This document shows, piece after piece, positions 18,077-25,115 of a stretch of DNA of 64,000 nt. The first letter of the stretch is position 1, and the number at the start of each line of letters is the position of its first letter. A program made the position numbers and the translations under genes. Origin of the DNA: Xanthobacter flavus. Lineage in GTDB: Bacteria > Pseudomonadota > Alphaproteobacteria > Rhizobiales > Xanthobacteraceae. Under the pieces are notes generated by a model, which saw only the letters and a program-made list of their open reading frames with translations, did not search any database and was not told the origin of the DNA. The stretch spans positions 620,001 through 684,000 of the forward strand of contig NZ_JAGGML010000001.1 in NCBI RefSeq assembly GCF_017875275.1. Reading direction: 5' to 3'.

Positions 18077-18625
18077 TCCTGCCGCAGCAAGCATGGAAAC
18101 CGAACCAACCGATTGATCTAGTTTGCCAAAAAACGCGTGCTCCATGCTGTTTATTAGTTCGGCATCCACTTCTAGGCCGCCAAGCTCGGAGACGTGGCCG
18201 GCCGATGCCGCTTCCAGCGCAACTTCGCCCGGCGCCACAAGCCGGATAACCACCCCGCCCAGCCGGCGCACGGCCTCCACCTCATTCGGGAAGCGCACGT
18301 CGTCGACCACCACGCGGGGCTTGCCGGCGGCGGCGTATTCCCATGCGCGGGTCCACAGGTCGGGTGCGATCATGTCGCGGCCCCATTCGGTGCCGAGCCA
18401 CTGCATGGCCTGGCGGGGCGTCCGGCCGCCGAGGAGGTCGCAGGGCAGTTCCTTGCGGGCGCCGTCCACCTCCTCTTCCGTGCAGCCGAGCGCCCGCATC
18501 ATCGCCTTGAGCGGCCCGGCGATGCGGACACGCTCGAATCGGTGGTGCTGCACGAGGTGCTGCGCGGCCGTGGTCTTGCCGGCGCCGGCGCGTCCGGCGA
18601 AGCCGATGATGATCTGCCGTTCCAT
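18047..18625 (-). CDS. Deoxynucleoside monophosphate kinase-like protein
   Basis: A 192-residue P-loop protein: GFAGRAGAGKTT at residues 8-19, ALGCTEEEVDGARKE and RQAMQWLGTEWGRDMI in the middle, and DDVRFPNEVEAVRRLGG as the Walker-B region. This is the phage dNMP kinase family, which makes deoxynucleoside diphosphates for phage DNA synthesis. The start at 18625 overlaps the stop of the upstream phosphoesterase (TGATG). Its 3' end overlaps that of the deaminase gene by 30 bases, tail to tail; the AT-rich tail suggests the end was remodelled when the deaminase inserted. Confidence 0.8.
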   Translation of the reverse strand: MERQIIIGFAGRAGAGKTTAAQHLVQHHRFERVRIAGPLKAMMRALGCTEEEVDGARKELPCDLLGGRTPRQAMQWLGTEWGRDMIAPDLWTRAWEYAAAGKPRVVVDDVRFPNEVEAVRRLGGVVIRLVAPGEVALEAASAGHVSELGGLEVDAELINSMEHAFFGKLDQSVGSVSMLAAAGLTIHRFLSV

Positions 18626-19908
18626 CACGCCGCCTCTCCTTCCCAGCTCACCCAGCCCTCGCCTTCCGCCCGCTCGGGCGGCGCCTCCACGCGCACGTTC
18701 CAGCGGCTGGTGATGCCGCGGCGGGGGTGGACGAACCACAAAGGCTGCGAGGGCTCGGAGGGAATTGCCCGCAAGGCAAGCCGGGCGTACTCGTCGAAGC
18801 CCTTGAGGGCATTGGCGACGATAGCGCGCGGCAGCCAGAGCTCCTGGTGCCAGTGGCCGATGACGAGCACGTCGTAATCGCGCCCGCTGGACGCCGCCTG
18901 CCCGCGCGTCTTCACCTCGCCGCGCATGATGGGCCCGATGGCGCCGATGATGCCGTCGCCGCCCTTCACGCCCAGCATGTCGCCATGCATGGCGAGGTAG
19001 CGCTGGCCGAAGACGCGATAGCGCACCTCGTTGGAGGGGCGGATATCGAAGCGTATCTGCGGCCGGCCGGCGAAGTGGCGCGTCAGCAGCTCGTAAATCA
19101 GCCAGTCGTAATTCTTGAAGATGTAGCGCTTGAACTCCGGCTTGAGCGTGTTCCGCCCGTGGTTGCCGGCCGCGCAGGGCACATAGACCTGGCCGAAGGC
19201 GGAGATCATGCGCTCGAAGGCCCAGGCGAGGATATCCACGGCGCGCAGCACCGCCGGCAGCACGCCTTCCTGGTCGGTCTTGGCGAGCTCGGGGTGCAGG
19301 CCGCCGCTCACGATGTCGCCGAGGAGGTTGACGACGATGCCGGGATAGCGCCCCGGCCCGTGGCGCGTGCAGATGCTGATGACGTTCTCGACCAGCGTGC
19401 GGATGCGACGCTCGGCGATGTCGAGGTTATAGGCGTTGATGCCGTTGGTCTCGGCGAGGGCCACCACCTCGTCCAAGTGCCAGTCGGACCAGGTGCAGAC
19501 AGGCACCTCGGCGGTGCTCTCACCCTTGCGCTTCGTGGCGGGCCGCAGCAGCCAGTTGGGCGGCTCGACCGGGGCGCGGGCGAGGCTGCCGAGGATCTCG
19601 CGCACGGCCTCCTCATTGAGGGCGTCCCGGTGCGCGGCCTTCAGCTCGCCCCGCAGGCGGCGCACCTCGTCCTCGAGCTGCACGATGCGCCGGCTCTCCG
19701 GCGAGCCGCCAAGGCGGAAGGCGGAGGCCGGCTGAGCCGGCGGCTCCTCCCCGGCGCCCTGCGCCACACGGTCCCGCACGCGGCGGACGGTGGAGCGCTC
19801 GACGCCCAGTTCGCGGGCGACCTGCGAGATGTTCGGATTGCGGGCAAGGGCCAGGCGAATGCGCTCCGCCTCGGCCTCGCCGAGGTGGACGCCGACAGGA
19901 CGCGGCAT
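18625..19908 (-). CDS. Metallophosphoesterase with N-terminal helix-turn-helix
   Basis: A 427-residue protein. Residues 1-50 resemble a helix-turn-helix (NISQVARELGVERSTVRRV), followed by a coiled-coil stretch (about 75-95). The rest has the calcineurin-like phosphoesterase metal ligands in order: SDWHLDE at 141-147 (Asp142, His144), GDIVSGG, GNHGR, MHGDMLG and GHWHQE. Members are found in rhizobial prophages; the substrate is unknown but nucleic acid or a nucleotide is plausible. Translationally coupled to the dNMP kinase gene. Confidence 0.75.
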   Translation of the reverse strand: MPRPVGVHLGEAEAERIRLALARNPNISQVARELGVERSTVRRVRDRVAQGAGEEPPAQPASAFRLGGSPESRRIVQLEDEVRRLRGELKAAHRDALNEEAVREILGSLARAPVEPPNWLLRPATKRKGESTAEVPVCTWSDWHLDEVVALAETNGINAYNLDIAERRIRTLVENVISICTRHGPGRYPGIVVNLLGDIVSGGLHPELAKTDQEGVLPAVLRAVDILAWAFERMISAFGQVYVPCAAGNHGRNTLKPEFKRYIFKNYDWLIYELLTRHFAGRPQIRFDIRPSNEVRYRVFGQRYLAMHGDMLGVKGGDGIIGAIGPIMRGEVKTRGQAASSGRDYDVLVIGHWHQELWLPRAIVANALKGFDEYARLALRAIPSEPSQPLWFVHPRRGITSRWNVRVEAPPERAEGEGWVSWEGEAA

Positions 19909-19931
19909 GAGCGATCTTTCTTATGTGGAGG

Positions 19932-20783
19932 TCAGAACTCGCCGAACATGTCGGGCTGCGTGGCACCAAGGCTGGCGAGGCCTTCGGAGCTGATGATCAG
20001 CTCACGGACCGACTTCGCGGCCCCCGATGCGATGGTATAGGTCAGCGTCACTTCCGACCGCTCGAAAGCATCGAACGTAGCGCGGACGGCTGCGGTATCA
20101 TTGAGGGTCAGGATGAACCGGCCCTTCAGAGTGGAAAGCTGGGCAGCAAGGGCCGGGAAATCATCCGGCGCGAAGACCCCGGCGCCATAGTCCTCCTCAC
20201 TGCCCGCGTAGGGCGGGTCGAGGTAGAACAGCGTTTCCGGTGAATCATAGCGATCAATGAATTCGCCATAGGGCAGTCGCTCGATGACGACGCCAGACAG
20301 ACGCGAATGGAGATCATCGAGCAGCGCGGCCAGACGGGTGATGTCGAAGCGCCCGGAAGTGCCGACTGAAACACCGAAACTCCGGCCAGCAACCTTGCCG
20401 CCATAGGCCGCCCGCTGCAGGTAAAGAAAGCGCGCGGCCCGCTCCAGATCCGTCAGGGTTTCAGGCGGGGTGGCCAGAAGGCGCTCGAACTCCTCTCGCG
20501 CGGTGATGCGCCATTTCAGCAGATCCATGAACGGCTGATAGTGCCGCTGCAGGATGCGGTAGAAGGTGGCTACGTCGCCCGAAATATCGTTGATGACCTC
20601 GCAGCGCGGCGCGCGGGTCCGGCGCAGGAAAATACCCCCCATGCCGACAAAGGGCTCGGCATAGGTCACGTGAGGGACCCTCTGGATCAGAGCGACCAGT
20701 CGCGCCGCCAGCTGCTTTTTGCCGCCAATGTAGGGCGCCGCCGGAACGGCGGCCCGAACGGTCCGGAATCCATCATCATCCAT
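19932..20783 (-). CDS. DNA adenine methylase (Dam/D12 class)
   Basis: A 283-residue N6-adenine methyltransferase, alpha class. The SAM-binding N-terminal motif PYIGGKKQLAARL is near residue 17, the FVGMGG segment near 45 and the catalytic DPPYAG near 189. ATG 20783 has GCGGA about 8 bases upstream; ATG 20792 and a start at 20849 are alternatives. No restriction enzyme is next to it, so it is an orphan methylase, probably used to evade host restriction or to mark phage DNA. The recognition site cannot be read from the sequence. Confidence 0.88.
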   Translation of the reverse strand: MDDDGFRTVRAAVPAAPYIGGKKQLAARLVALIQRVPHVTYAEPFVGMGGIFLRRTRAPRCEVINDISGDVATFYRILQRHYQPFMDLLKWRITAREEFERLLATPPETLTDLERAARFLYLQRAAYGGKVAGRSFGVSVGTSGRFDITRLAALLDDLHSRLSGVVIERLPYGEFIDRYDSPETLFYLDPPYAGSEEDYGAGVFAPDDFPALAAQLSTLKGRFILTLNDTAAVRATFDAFERSEVTLTYTIASGAAKSVRELIISSEGLASLGATQPDMFGEF

Positions 20784-20936
20784 TGAGAACATTCCGCGAA
20801 CATTATAGGCTTCGCGAGCGCGCCGGTGCGCACGGCGGGTGGCCTTCACGGAAGTGGTCGGGCTGCGCGGGGCTTCTGCCAGGAATGGCCCGCGGCGGAC
20901 GGACGTTGACGCGTCCGAATGCCCCGTCGTCTCTCT

Positions 20937-21323
20937 TCAGGGCCGCGCGAAGAAGCGGGCTAGGGCGCCGATGAAGTCGGCCCAGAAGGTCGTCACCAGA
21001 TACCAAGCGCCGGCGGCGAGCCCGGAAGCGGCCACGCCCATGAGGCCAACGACGGCCCCAACTCGTGAGCGGAACAGTTTGGACGCCGAGGCTTCGGTCT
21101 CCACGCTCTCCAGCCGAGCCGGCACGGTATCCAGCTTGCCGAGGCGCTCGGCCATGGCGTCGAGCTTCGTCAGCATCAGGCGCCGGTCCTCGCTGGCGGC
21201 CCGGCGGTCCTCCCGCAGGGTCTCGTCAATCCGCTCCAGCTGGGCGCCTTGCGCCTCCTGCGTGGCGGCAAGCTCGCCAAGCTGGCGATGGACTTCGGTC
21301 GTCATAGAGGGGCGGGCGGCCAT
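20937..21323 (-). CDS. DUF1515-like coiled-coil membrane protein
   Basis: A 128-residue protein: residues 8-55 form a long amphipathic helix (VHRQLGELAATQEAQGAQLERIDETLREDRR), followed by a region of further heptads and one C-terminal membrane helix (VGAVVGLMGVAASGLAAGAWYLV, about 92-114). GAGGGG lies 6 bases before the start at 21323. Proteins of this layout occur in rhizobial prophage lysis modules (DUF1515). The exact role is unknown; a holin or accessory lysis role is possible. It is the last gene of the lysis cluster. Confidence 0.65.
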   Translation of the reverse strand: MAARPSMTTEVHRQLGELAATQEAQGAQLERIDETLREDRRAASEDRRLMLTKLDAMAERLGKLDTVPARLESVETEASASKLFRSRVGAVVGLMGVAASGLAAGAWYLVTTFWADFIGALARFFARP

Positions 21324-21333
21324 CTGTGTCCCC

Positions 21334-21489
21334 TCAGGGCGAGACGTGAGCCACCCGGCGGGTTCCGTCGGGTGCGATGTCGACATAGGAGCCGCGGGAC
21401 ACGCCGCCGCCGGAACCGATGAGGCCGTTGCCCTGGCTGGCGCAGCCGACGAGGGCGAGAGCGATGAGAAGCAGGAGCGCCGCCCTCAC
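21334..21489 (-). CDS. Small lipoprotein in lysis cassette
   Basis: A 51-residue protein. GTG start at 21489 overlaps the stop of the preceding lipoprotein gene (GTGA). It begins RAALLLLIALALVGC, a lipobox with the acylated Cys near residue 16, and continues with a short Gly/Ser-rich mature part ending RRVAHVSP. It is probably an outer-membrane lipoprotein. Its place after a spanin pair suggests an additional or alternative outer spanin subunit. Confidence 0.6.
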   Translation of the reverse strand: MRAALLLLIALALVGCASQGNGLIGSGGGVSRGSYVDIAPDGTRRVAHVSP

Positions 21490-21788
21490 AAAGCACCGTC
21501 GAGGATCAGCGCCAGGCGCGCCGTGTCGGCCTCGTGCAGGGCGATGAGGCGCCAGAGGCAGGCGGACTTGTCCGCCTCGGAGCCCTTGAGTTCATCGATC
21601 TTGAGATAAAGCTCGCGCTTCGGGATCGGCCCCGTCCCCTTGGGTGCCCCCACGATCTTGCGGGCGCAGGCGACGATGTCGGCCGGCACCTCGGTCAGCG
21701 TGATATGGGGCTTCGGCGCCGGCGGCGTCGCGGAGCAGCCCGCCAGGACCAGCGCCGCCCCGGCGATCGGGATGAGGATGAGCCGCAT
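21486..21788 (-). CDS. Outer-membrane lipoprotein, probable o-spanin (Rz1-like)
   Basis: A 100-residue lipoprotein. The signal peptide has a clear lipobox (LVLAGC, Cys at about 19), followed by a Pro-rich start of the mature chain (SATPPAPKP), as in Rz1-type spanins. A Cys-containing helical C-terminal part follows. The start at 21788 overlaps the stop of the inner-spanin-like gene as TAATG. With that partner it would bridge the envelope and fuse the membranes in the last step of lysis. Confidence 0.65.
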   Translation of the reverse strand: MRLILIPIAGAALVLAGCSATPPAPKPHITLTEVPADIVACARKIVGAPKGTGPIPKRELYLKIDELKGSEADKSACLWRLIALHEADTARLALILDGAL

Positions 21789-22231
21789 TACTGCCTCCAC
21801 AGGTTTCGGATAGCCTCGCTGGTGGCGGCATCGAGGGCATCGGACGGCAGTGTCGCCGCCACCCCTTCGGCCGCCTCGGCACGGGCCGTGGCGGCTTTCA
21901 GGTTCTCGGCTGCCTTGCGGGCGTCCGCCTGCAGGCCCTCCACCTTCAGCCGCTCGGAGGTGACTTCCTTGACCAGCGTGCGGTTGGCGGCGAGCAGCGC
22001 CTGCCGCTCCTGCTCGGCCCGCATGTTGCCGGCGCCGGCCGCCCATGCCGAGGCATAAATGGCGGCGACGGCCGCCACCAGCACCAGCGTGCGATGGGGC
22101 AGCAGCGGGAAGCGCTGGTAGACGAGCCCGCCGATGCCGGCGAGGAACAGGAGGCCGGAGGTCGCGAGCGTGAAGCCGGACGGCAGCCACGAGATGAGCG
22201 CGGCGAACATCCCGGAGAAGTCAGGGAGCAT
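21788..22231 (-). CDS. Probable inner-membrane spanin (Rz-like)
   Basis: A 147-residue protein with two membrane segments (residues about 11-37 and 46-67), then a periplasmic coiled coil from 69 to 125 rich in Ala, Glu, Lys and Arg heptads (AEQERQALLAANRTLVKEV). This layout and the overlapping lipoprotein gene downstream match the i-spanin/o-spanin arrangement. Sequence identity to Rz is not evident, so the call rests on architecture and context. Confidence 0.65.
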   Translation of the reverse strand: MLPDFSGMFAALISWLPSGFTLATSGLLFLAGIGGLVYQRFPLLPHRTLVLVAAVAAIYASAWAAGAGNMRAEQERQALLAANRTLVKEVTSERLKVEGLQADARKAAENLKAATARAEAAEGVAATLPSDALDAATSEAIRNLWRQ

Positions 22232-22240
22232 GGAGCCTCC

Positions 22241-22570
22241 TCACCCCGCGAAATTGCGGGGCGGCTCGGGCGAGCGTTCGGGGGGGTCGGGAGGCTCCGG
22301 CGTCGGCGCATAGGGCGTGCCGGAGCGGGTGGCGAAGATGGCGGCGATGTCCTGCGCGGAGGCGAAACCGAGATAGCCCAGCACCACGGTTGCCAGCAGC
22401 AGTATCCAGCCCCAGGCGATGGTTTCGTTGACCCGCGTGTCGGGCGCCGATTCCAGCATCATGAGGCGCCAAGCGGCAAAGCCGATGACGCCCATGGCGA
22501 CGAGCCGGCGGAAGAACCATTGCGGCTCCCCCGCTGCCCGCCTACGCCTCATTGGTGGAGACGCGGCCAT
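22241..22570 (-). CDS. Putative holin-like membrane protein
   Basis: A 109-residue protein with a basic N-terminus (MRRRRAAG), two membrane helices (about 23-42 and 52-72) and a Pro/Glu-rich C-terminal tail. The start may be at 22570 or 22552; its beginning overlaps the endolysin stop at 22542. Its size, two helices and position between endolysin and spanin genes fit a class II holin, which permeabilises the inner membrane at lysis. No holin family motif is recognised. Confidence 0.55.
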   Translation of the reverse strand: MAASPPMRRRRAAGEPQWFFRRLVAMGVIGFAAWRLMMLESAPDTRVNETIAWGWILLLATVVLGYLGFASAQDIAAIFATRSGTPYAPTPEPPDPPERSPEPPRNFAG

Positions 22571-23033
22571 CGCTCTTCACCAGCGGCAGGCCGCCTTCGG
22601 GAACCGGCACGCCGTCCGGCCAGCGATAGCCGAGCACGCGGTCGCGACCGAAGGGCTTGATGTTGACGGCATCACCCTGGTTGCCGCCGAGCACCATGAG
22701 ATTACCGAAGGCATCCTTGCCGACGACGAAGCCCACATGGCCGGACCAGCCGGACGGCGAGCCGCGCCAGAAGACGACGACGCAGCCCGGCACCGGCTGC
22801 GACAGGGCCCGGCCCCACTTGAGATAGGAGCGCGCCGCCGCCGAGCGAGTGGACTTGATGCCGACCTCCTCGAGCACGCCACCGACGAAGGCCGCGCACC
22901 ACGGGGTCTCGTCATCGCGGAAATCGGCGAAGATCTTCTGCCACCAGCCGAGGATGGTGGCGTTGTGCCGGGAGCCGGGCACCTCGCGCAGTCCGAGAAA
23001 CGTGCGCGCGTGGGCGATCCACGGAGTGTCCAT
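22542..23033 (-). CDS. Phage endolysin, CHAP-like (TIGR02594 type)
   Basis: A 163-residue cell-wall hydrolase. WCAAFVGGVLEEVG (Cys46 as the likely nucleophile) and WSGHVGFVVG (catalytic His near 98) plus GGNQGDAVNIKPF near 117 match the TIGR02594/NlpC-CHAP-like peptidoglycan hydrolases used as endolysins. There is no signal peptide, so export through a holin is expected. AAGGA lies 10 bases before the ATG at 23033. It is the first gene of the lysis cassette, preceded by a terminator at 23056. Confidence 0.8.
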   Translation of the reverse strand: MDTPWIAHARTFLGLREVPGSRHNATILGWWQKIFADFRDDETPWCAAFVGGVLEEVGIKSTRSAAARSYLKWGRALSQPVPGCVVVFWRGSPSGWSGHVGFVVGKDAFGNLMVLGGNQGDAVNIKPFGRDRVLGYRWPDGVPVPEGGLPLVKSDGRVSTNEA

Positions 23034-23055
23034 GGGGGATATCCTTCAGGTGCTG

Positions 23056-23085
23056 AAAAAGAAAAGGCCGCCCGAAGGCGGCCGT
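23056..23085 (-). terminator. Terminator-like hairpin in front of the lysis cassette
   Basis: GGCCGCC/GGCGGCC stem with a TTCG loop, followed by TTTTCTTTTT on the minus strand. It lies between the HNH gene and the endolysin gene, about 25 bases before the endolysin start, so it may end the upstream transcript or gate lysis-gene expression. Confidence 0.7.
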
Positions 23086-23170
23086 GGTAAAAGGAGGCGT
23101 TCGCCTCAAGGCTGCAAACTTGGGTGGACGGGAGCCGGGCGGTTCCACCCACACCCGCCCGGCTCACCTT
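23075..23170. repeat. Imperfect duplicated intergenic element, copy A
   Basis: Starts AAGGCGGCCGTGGTAAAAG, contains GGGTGGACGG and a hairpin with arms 23133-23142 and 23155-23164 (AGCCGGGCGG/CCGCCCGGCT), and ends CGGCTCACCTT. Copy B is at 23515-23611 in the same orientation. Smaller matching pieces (AGCCGGGCGGCAA) lie at about 23236 and 23650. Confidence 0.6.
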
Positions 23171-23401
23171 CGCGGTGCAGCAATTTCCTGATAAGGAGGC
23201 TCCAGCCGGCTTTCACGCGCCACGTGGAGCCGGTCAGAGCCGGGCGGCAAGGCCCCTAAACCATGGCCGTCCGGCTCGCCAGCTGCCTCAGCAGCGTTTC
23301 GCGCCTGCGACCGGCTCACCGCTACCTCAATTGGAGGATGCTCGCCCTGCCACCTAGCGGCAACATGCTCGCAGTCATTGAGCTGGTGTCAGGGGGGCAA
23401 C

Positions 23402-23473
23402 ATGCGCTTGGACTGGATTGCGATAAACGCCACCGTTTTCGTTTTCGCCGCGCTGTGGCTAGTGCTGCACTGA
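23402..23473 (+). CDS. Possible 23-residue membrane peptide
   Basis: The peptide MRLDWIAINATVFVFAALWLVLH is one hydrophobic helix after an MRLDW start. AGGGGGG lies 5-6 bases upstream of the ATG, which is an unusually good ribosome site for an intergenic region. It is on the plus strand, opposite to its neighbours, between two copies of an intergenic repeat. It could be a small leader or toxin-like peptide. Chance cannot be excluded. Confidence 0.3.
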   Translation: MRLDWIAINATVFVFAALWLVLH

Positions 23474-23514
23474 TTTCCTCGTTGATGATCACTGCAAAAG
23501 CCGATGTTTGCCCT

Positions 23515-23611
23515 AAGGCGGCCGTGGTAAAAGGGTGCGTCCGCCCTAGCCCTGACACTGGGGTGGACGGAAGCCGGGCGGCCGATCCCCATAGGTCGCC
23601 CGGCTCGCCTT
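23515..23611. repeat. Imperfect duplicated intergenic element, copy B
   Basis: A direct repeat of the element at 23075-23170, with the conserved AAGGCGGCCGTGGTAAAAG start, GGTGGACGG and a hairpin with arms 23572-23580 and 23597-23605. The 680-base gap 23034-23713 holds these repeats, a terminator and one possible tiny peptide; I see no other gene in it. Confidence 0.55.
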
Positions 23612-23713
23612 ACTAAATGTTGAAATTACGGCGTTCGTTTTCTGCTGACTACGGGCGGCAAACACGAGCCGGGTGGACGCATTTCGCGTCACGAACCCCT
23701 AAATTATCCACCC

Positions 23714-24985
23714 CTAGACACGCTCCATCAAGCGGGCGATTTCATTGGATTTTATATGTAAATCAGATTCGCCGTGTTTCGGAGCGTGTATAATAAGACG
23801 AATATTGCGATCGGACGCATATTTGTCCGGTTCAACGAATTTACCAAAGTCGGATAATCTAAATTTATCGACCAATTCGGCAGGAACATATGCCTCTGCC
23901 TGTATATCAAAGCCATTTTTATCCGGAAAGGCCCTAACTATATCTCCAAAAAATGCAGAGATATTATGAACTATTATACAGCTTGAGCCGGCGGGTCCGT
24001 ACCAATGCTCGTTAGTGGTAATATTAGTGAAATAAAATCCACGCGATACATCTTCCAGATCGCGGGAGAGCTCACGGGGGTGAGCCTGCTCGCGCCAATG
24101 CTGCAAAAGTGATACTAAATAAACATCACCTTGCCGAAGCCGGTCTAAATTCTCGGACCAAATATATCCAGGCTGAAGTTTAGTTGTTGACATATGCCAA
24201 CAAAAACTAGGTCGTCGGTAAACTCGATATACTGCATCGTTCGTCAGCCCGAACATTCCCGCTTCTGTGCTTTCGATGTGAGCAGTCCCGCCGATGGAAG
24301 CCATACCACCTTTTGCCCCAATTGTATGCATCCATCCATCGGCCACCTTCCAACCCAAGCCACCGGAGACGAAGCAGGCGGCGTGCAACGTTACCCGATC
24401 ATTAGACAACTCTAGATCGACCAGTAGACTTCTTAGAGCGTCGCGAATTATAAGCCGTGAACCGACGTATTCGTAGTCCCACGCACTTGTCGCAACCTGT
24501 AATTCTCCGCGATTAACGGAAAGTAAAATCTTTCCGTCAATATCTGTCACTAGAATCGAGAATGTAATCCACCCATCGTCGCGATGAAGGACAAAATAAT
24601 CGTTCCCAGAAATCCAAATAACGTGACATGTTGCGTCGCACGAAACTGGCTTCCAAAACAATGTATTAGTCGCTATCTGGATCTTTATTTCTTGCGTTTT
24701 ATCTATATCATATCCAGACGTAAAAATTCGTTCTTTATTGAATGGATCTTTTGCATAATGTCGAATCATTTCGTCAGAAAGTCGACCTCTTGTTTTCGCA
24801 GCGTGATGATTTGGGCAAAGCAGTATTAAATTACTCTCCTCATGGACCTTAACATCTGAAAATTTGTCTATGTGATCATAATCAAAGACTGGCAGGCCGC
24901 ATGCCGCGCATCCAAAGCGATATCGCTGACGAACGGCACGTTTTATGGCTTCCGGTATGGCAGGACGGGGCTCACCAAACTGCAT
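23714..24985 (-). CDS. HNH endonuclease-domain protein with large unknown C-terminal region
   Basis: A 423-residue protein. The N-terminal 65 residues are an HNH nuclease module: Cys26-x2-Cys29 (CAAC), the catalytic-type YDHID (His38) and NLILLCPNHHAAKT (Cys57, His60/His61). Residues about 85-423 match no family I know; they look beta-rich at first (VIWISGNDYFVLHRDDGWITFSILVTD) and helical later. Base composition is clearly AT-richer than in adjacent phage genes. It sits between the tail-fibre and lysis genes, a usual place for cargo genes. A nuclease-based defence or homing role is possible but unproven. Confidence 0.75.
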   Translation of the reverse strand: MQFGEPRPAIPEAIKRAVRQRYRFGCAACGLPVFDYDHIDKFSDVKVHEESNLILLCPNHHAAKTRGRLSDEMIRHYAKDPFNKERIFTSGYDIDKTQEIKIQIATNTLFWKPVSCDATCHVIWISGNDYFVLHRDDGWITFSILVTDIDGKILLSVNRGELQVATSAWDYEYVGSRLIIRDALRSLLVDLELSNDRVTLHAACFVSGGLGWKVADGWMHTIGAKGGMASIGGTAHIESTEAGMFGLTNDAVYRVYRRPSFCWHMSTTKLQPGYIWSENLDRLRQGDVYLVSLLQHWREQAHPRELSRDLEDVSRGFYFTNITTNEHWYGPAGSSCIIVHNISAFFGDIVRAFPDKNGFDIQAEAYVPAELVDKFRLSDFGKFVEPDKYASDRNIRLIIHAPKHGESDLHIKSNEIARLMERV

Positions 24986-25115
24986 TTGCGCACCCTAACT
25001 GAGCTGGGAGGCGAGCTTTCAAATGTGACGCAAACAGATGGCATAATCAATCACCGACCGCACGAGGCGGGTAAACTACAAATCTCTAGCGCTGATCCAC
25101 ACTCCCTAAGCACGT

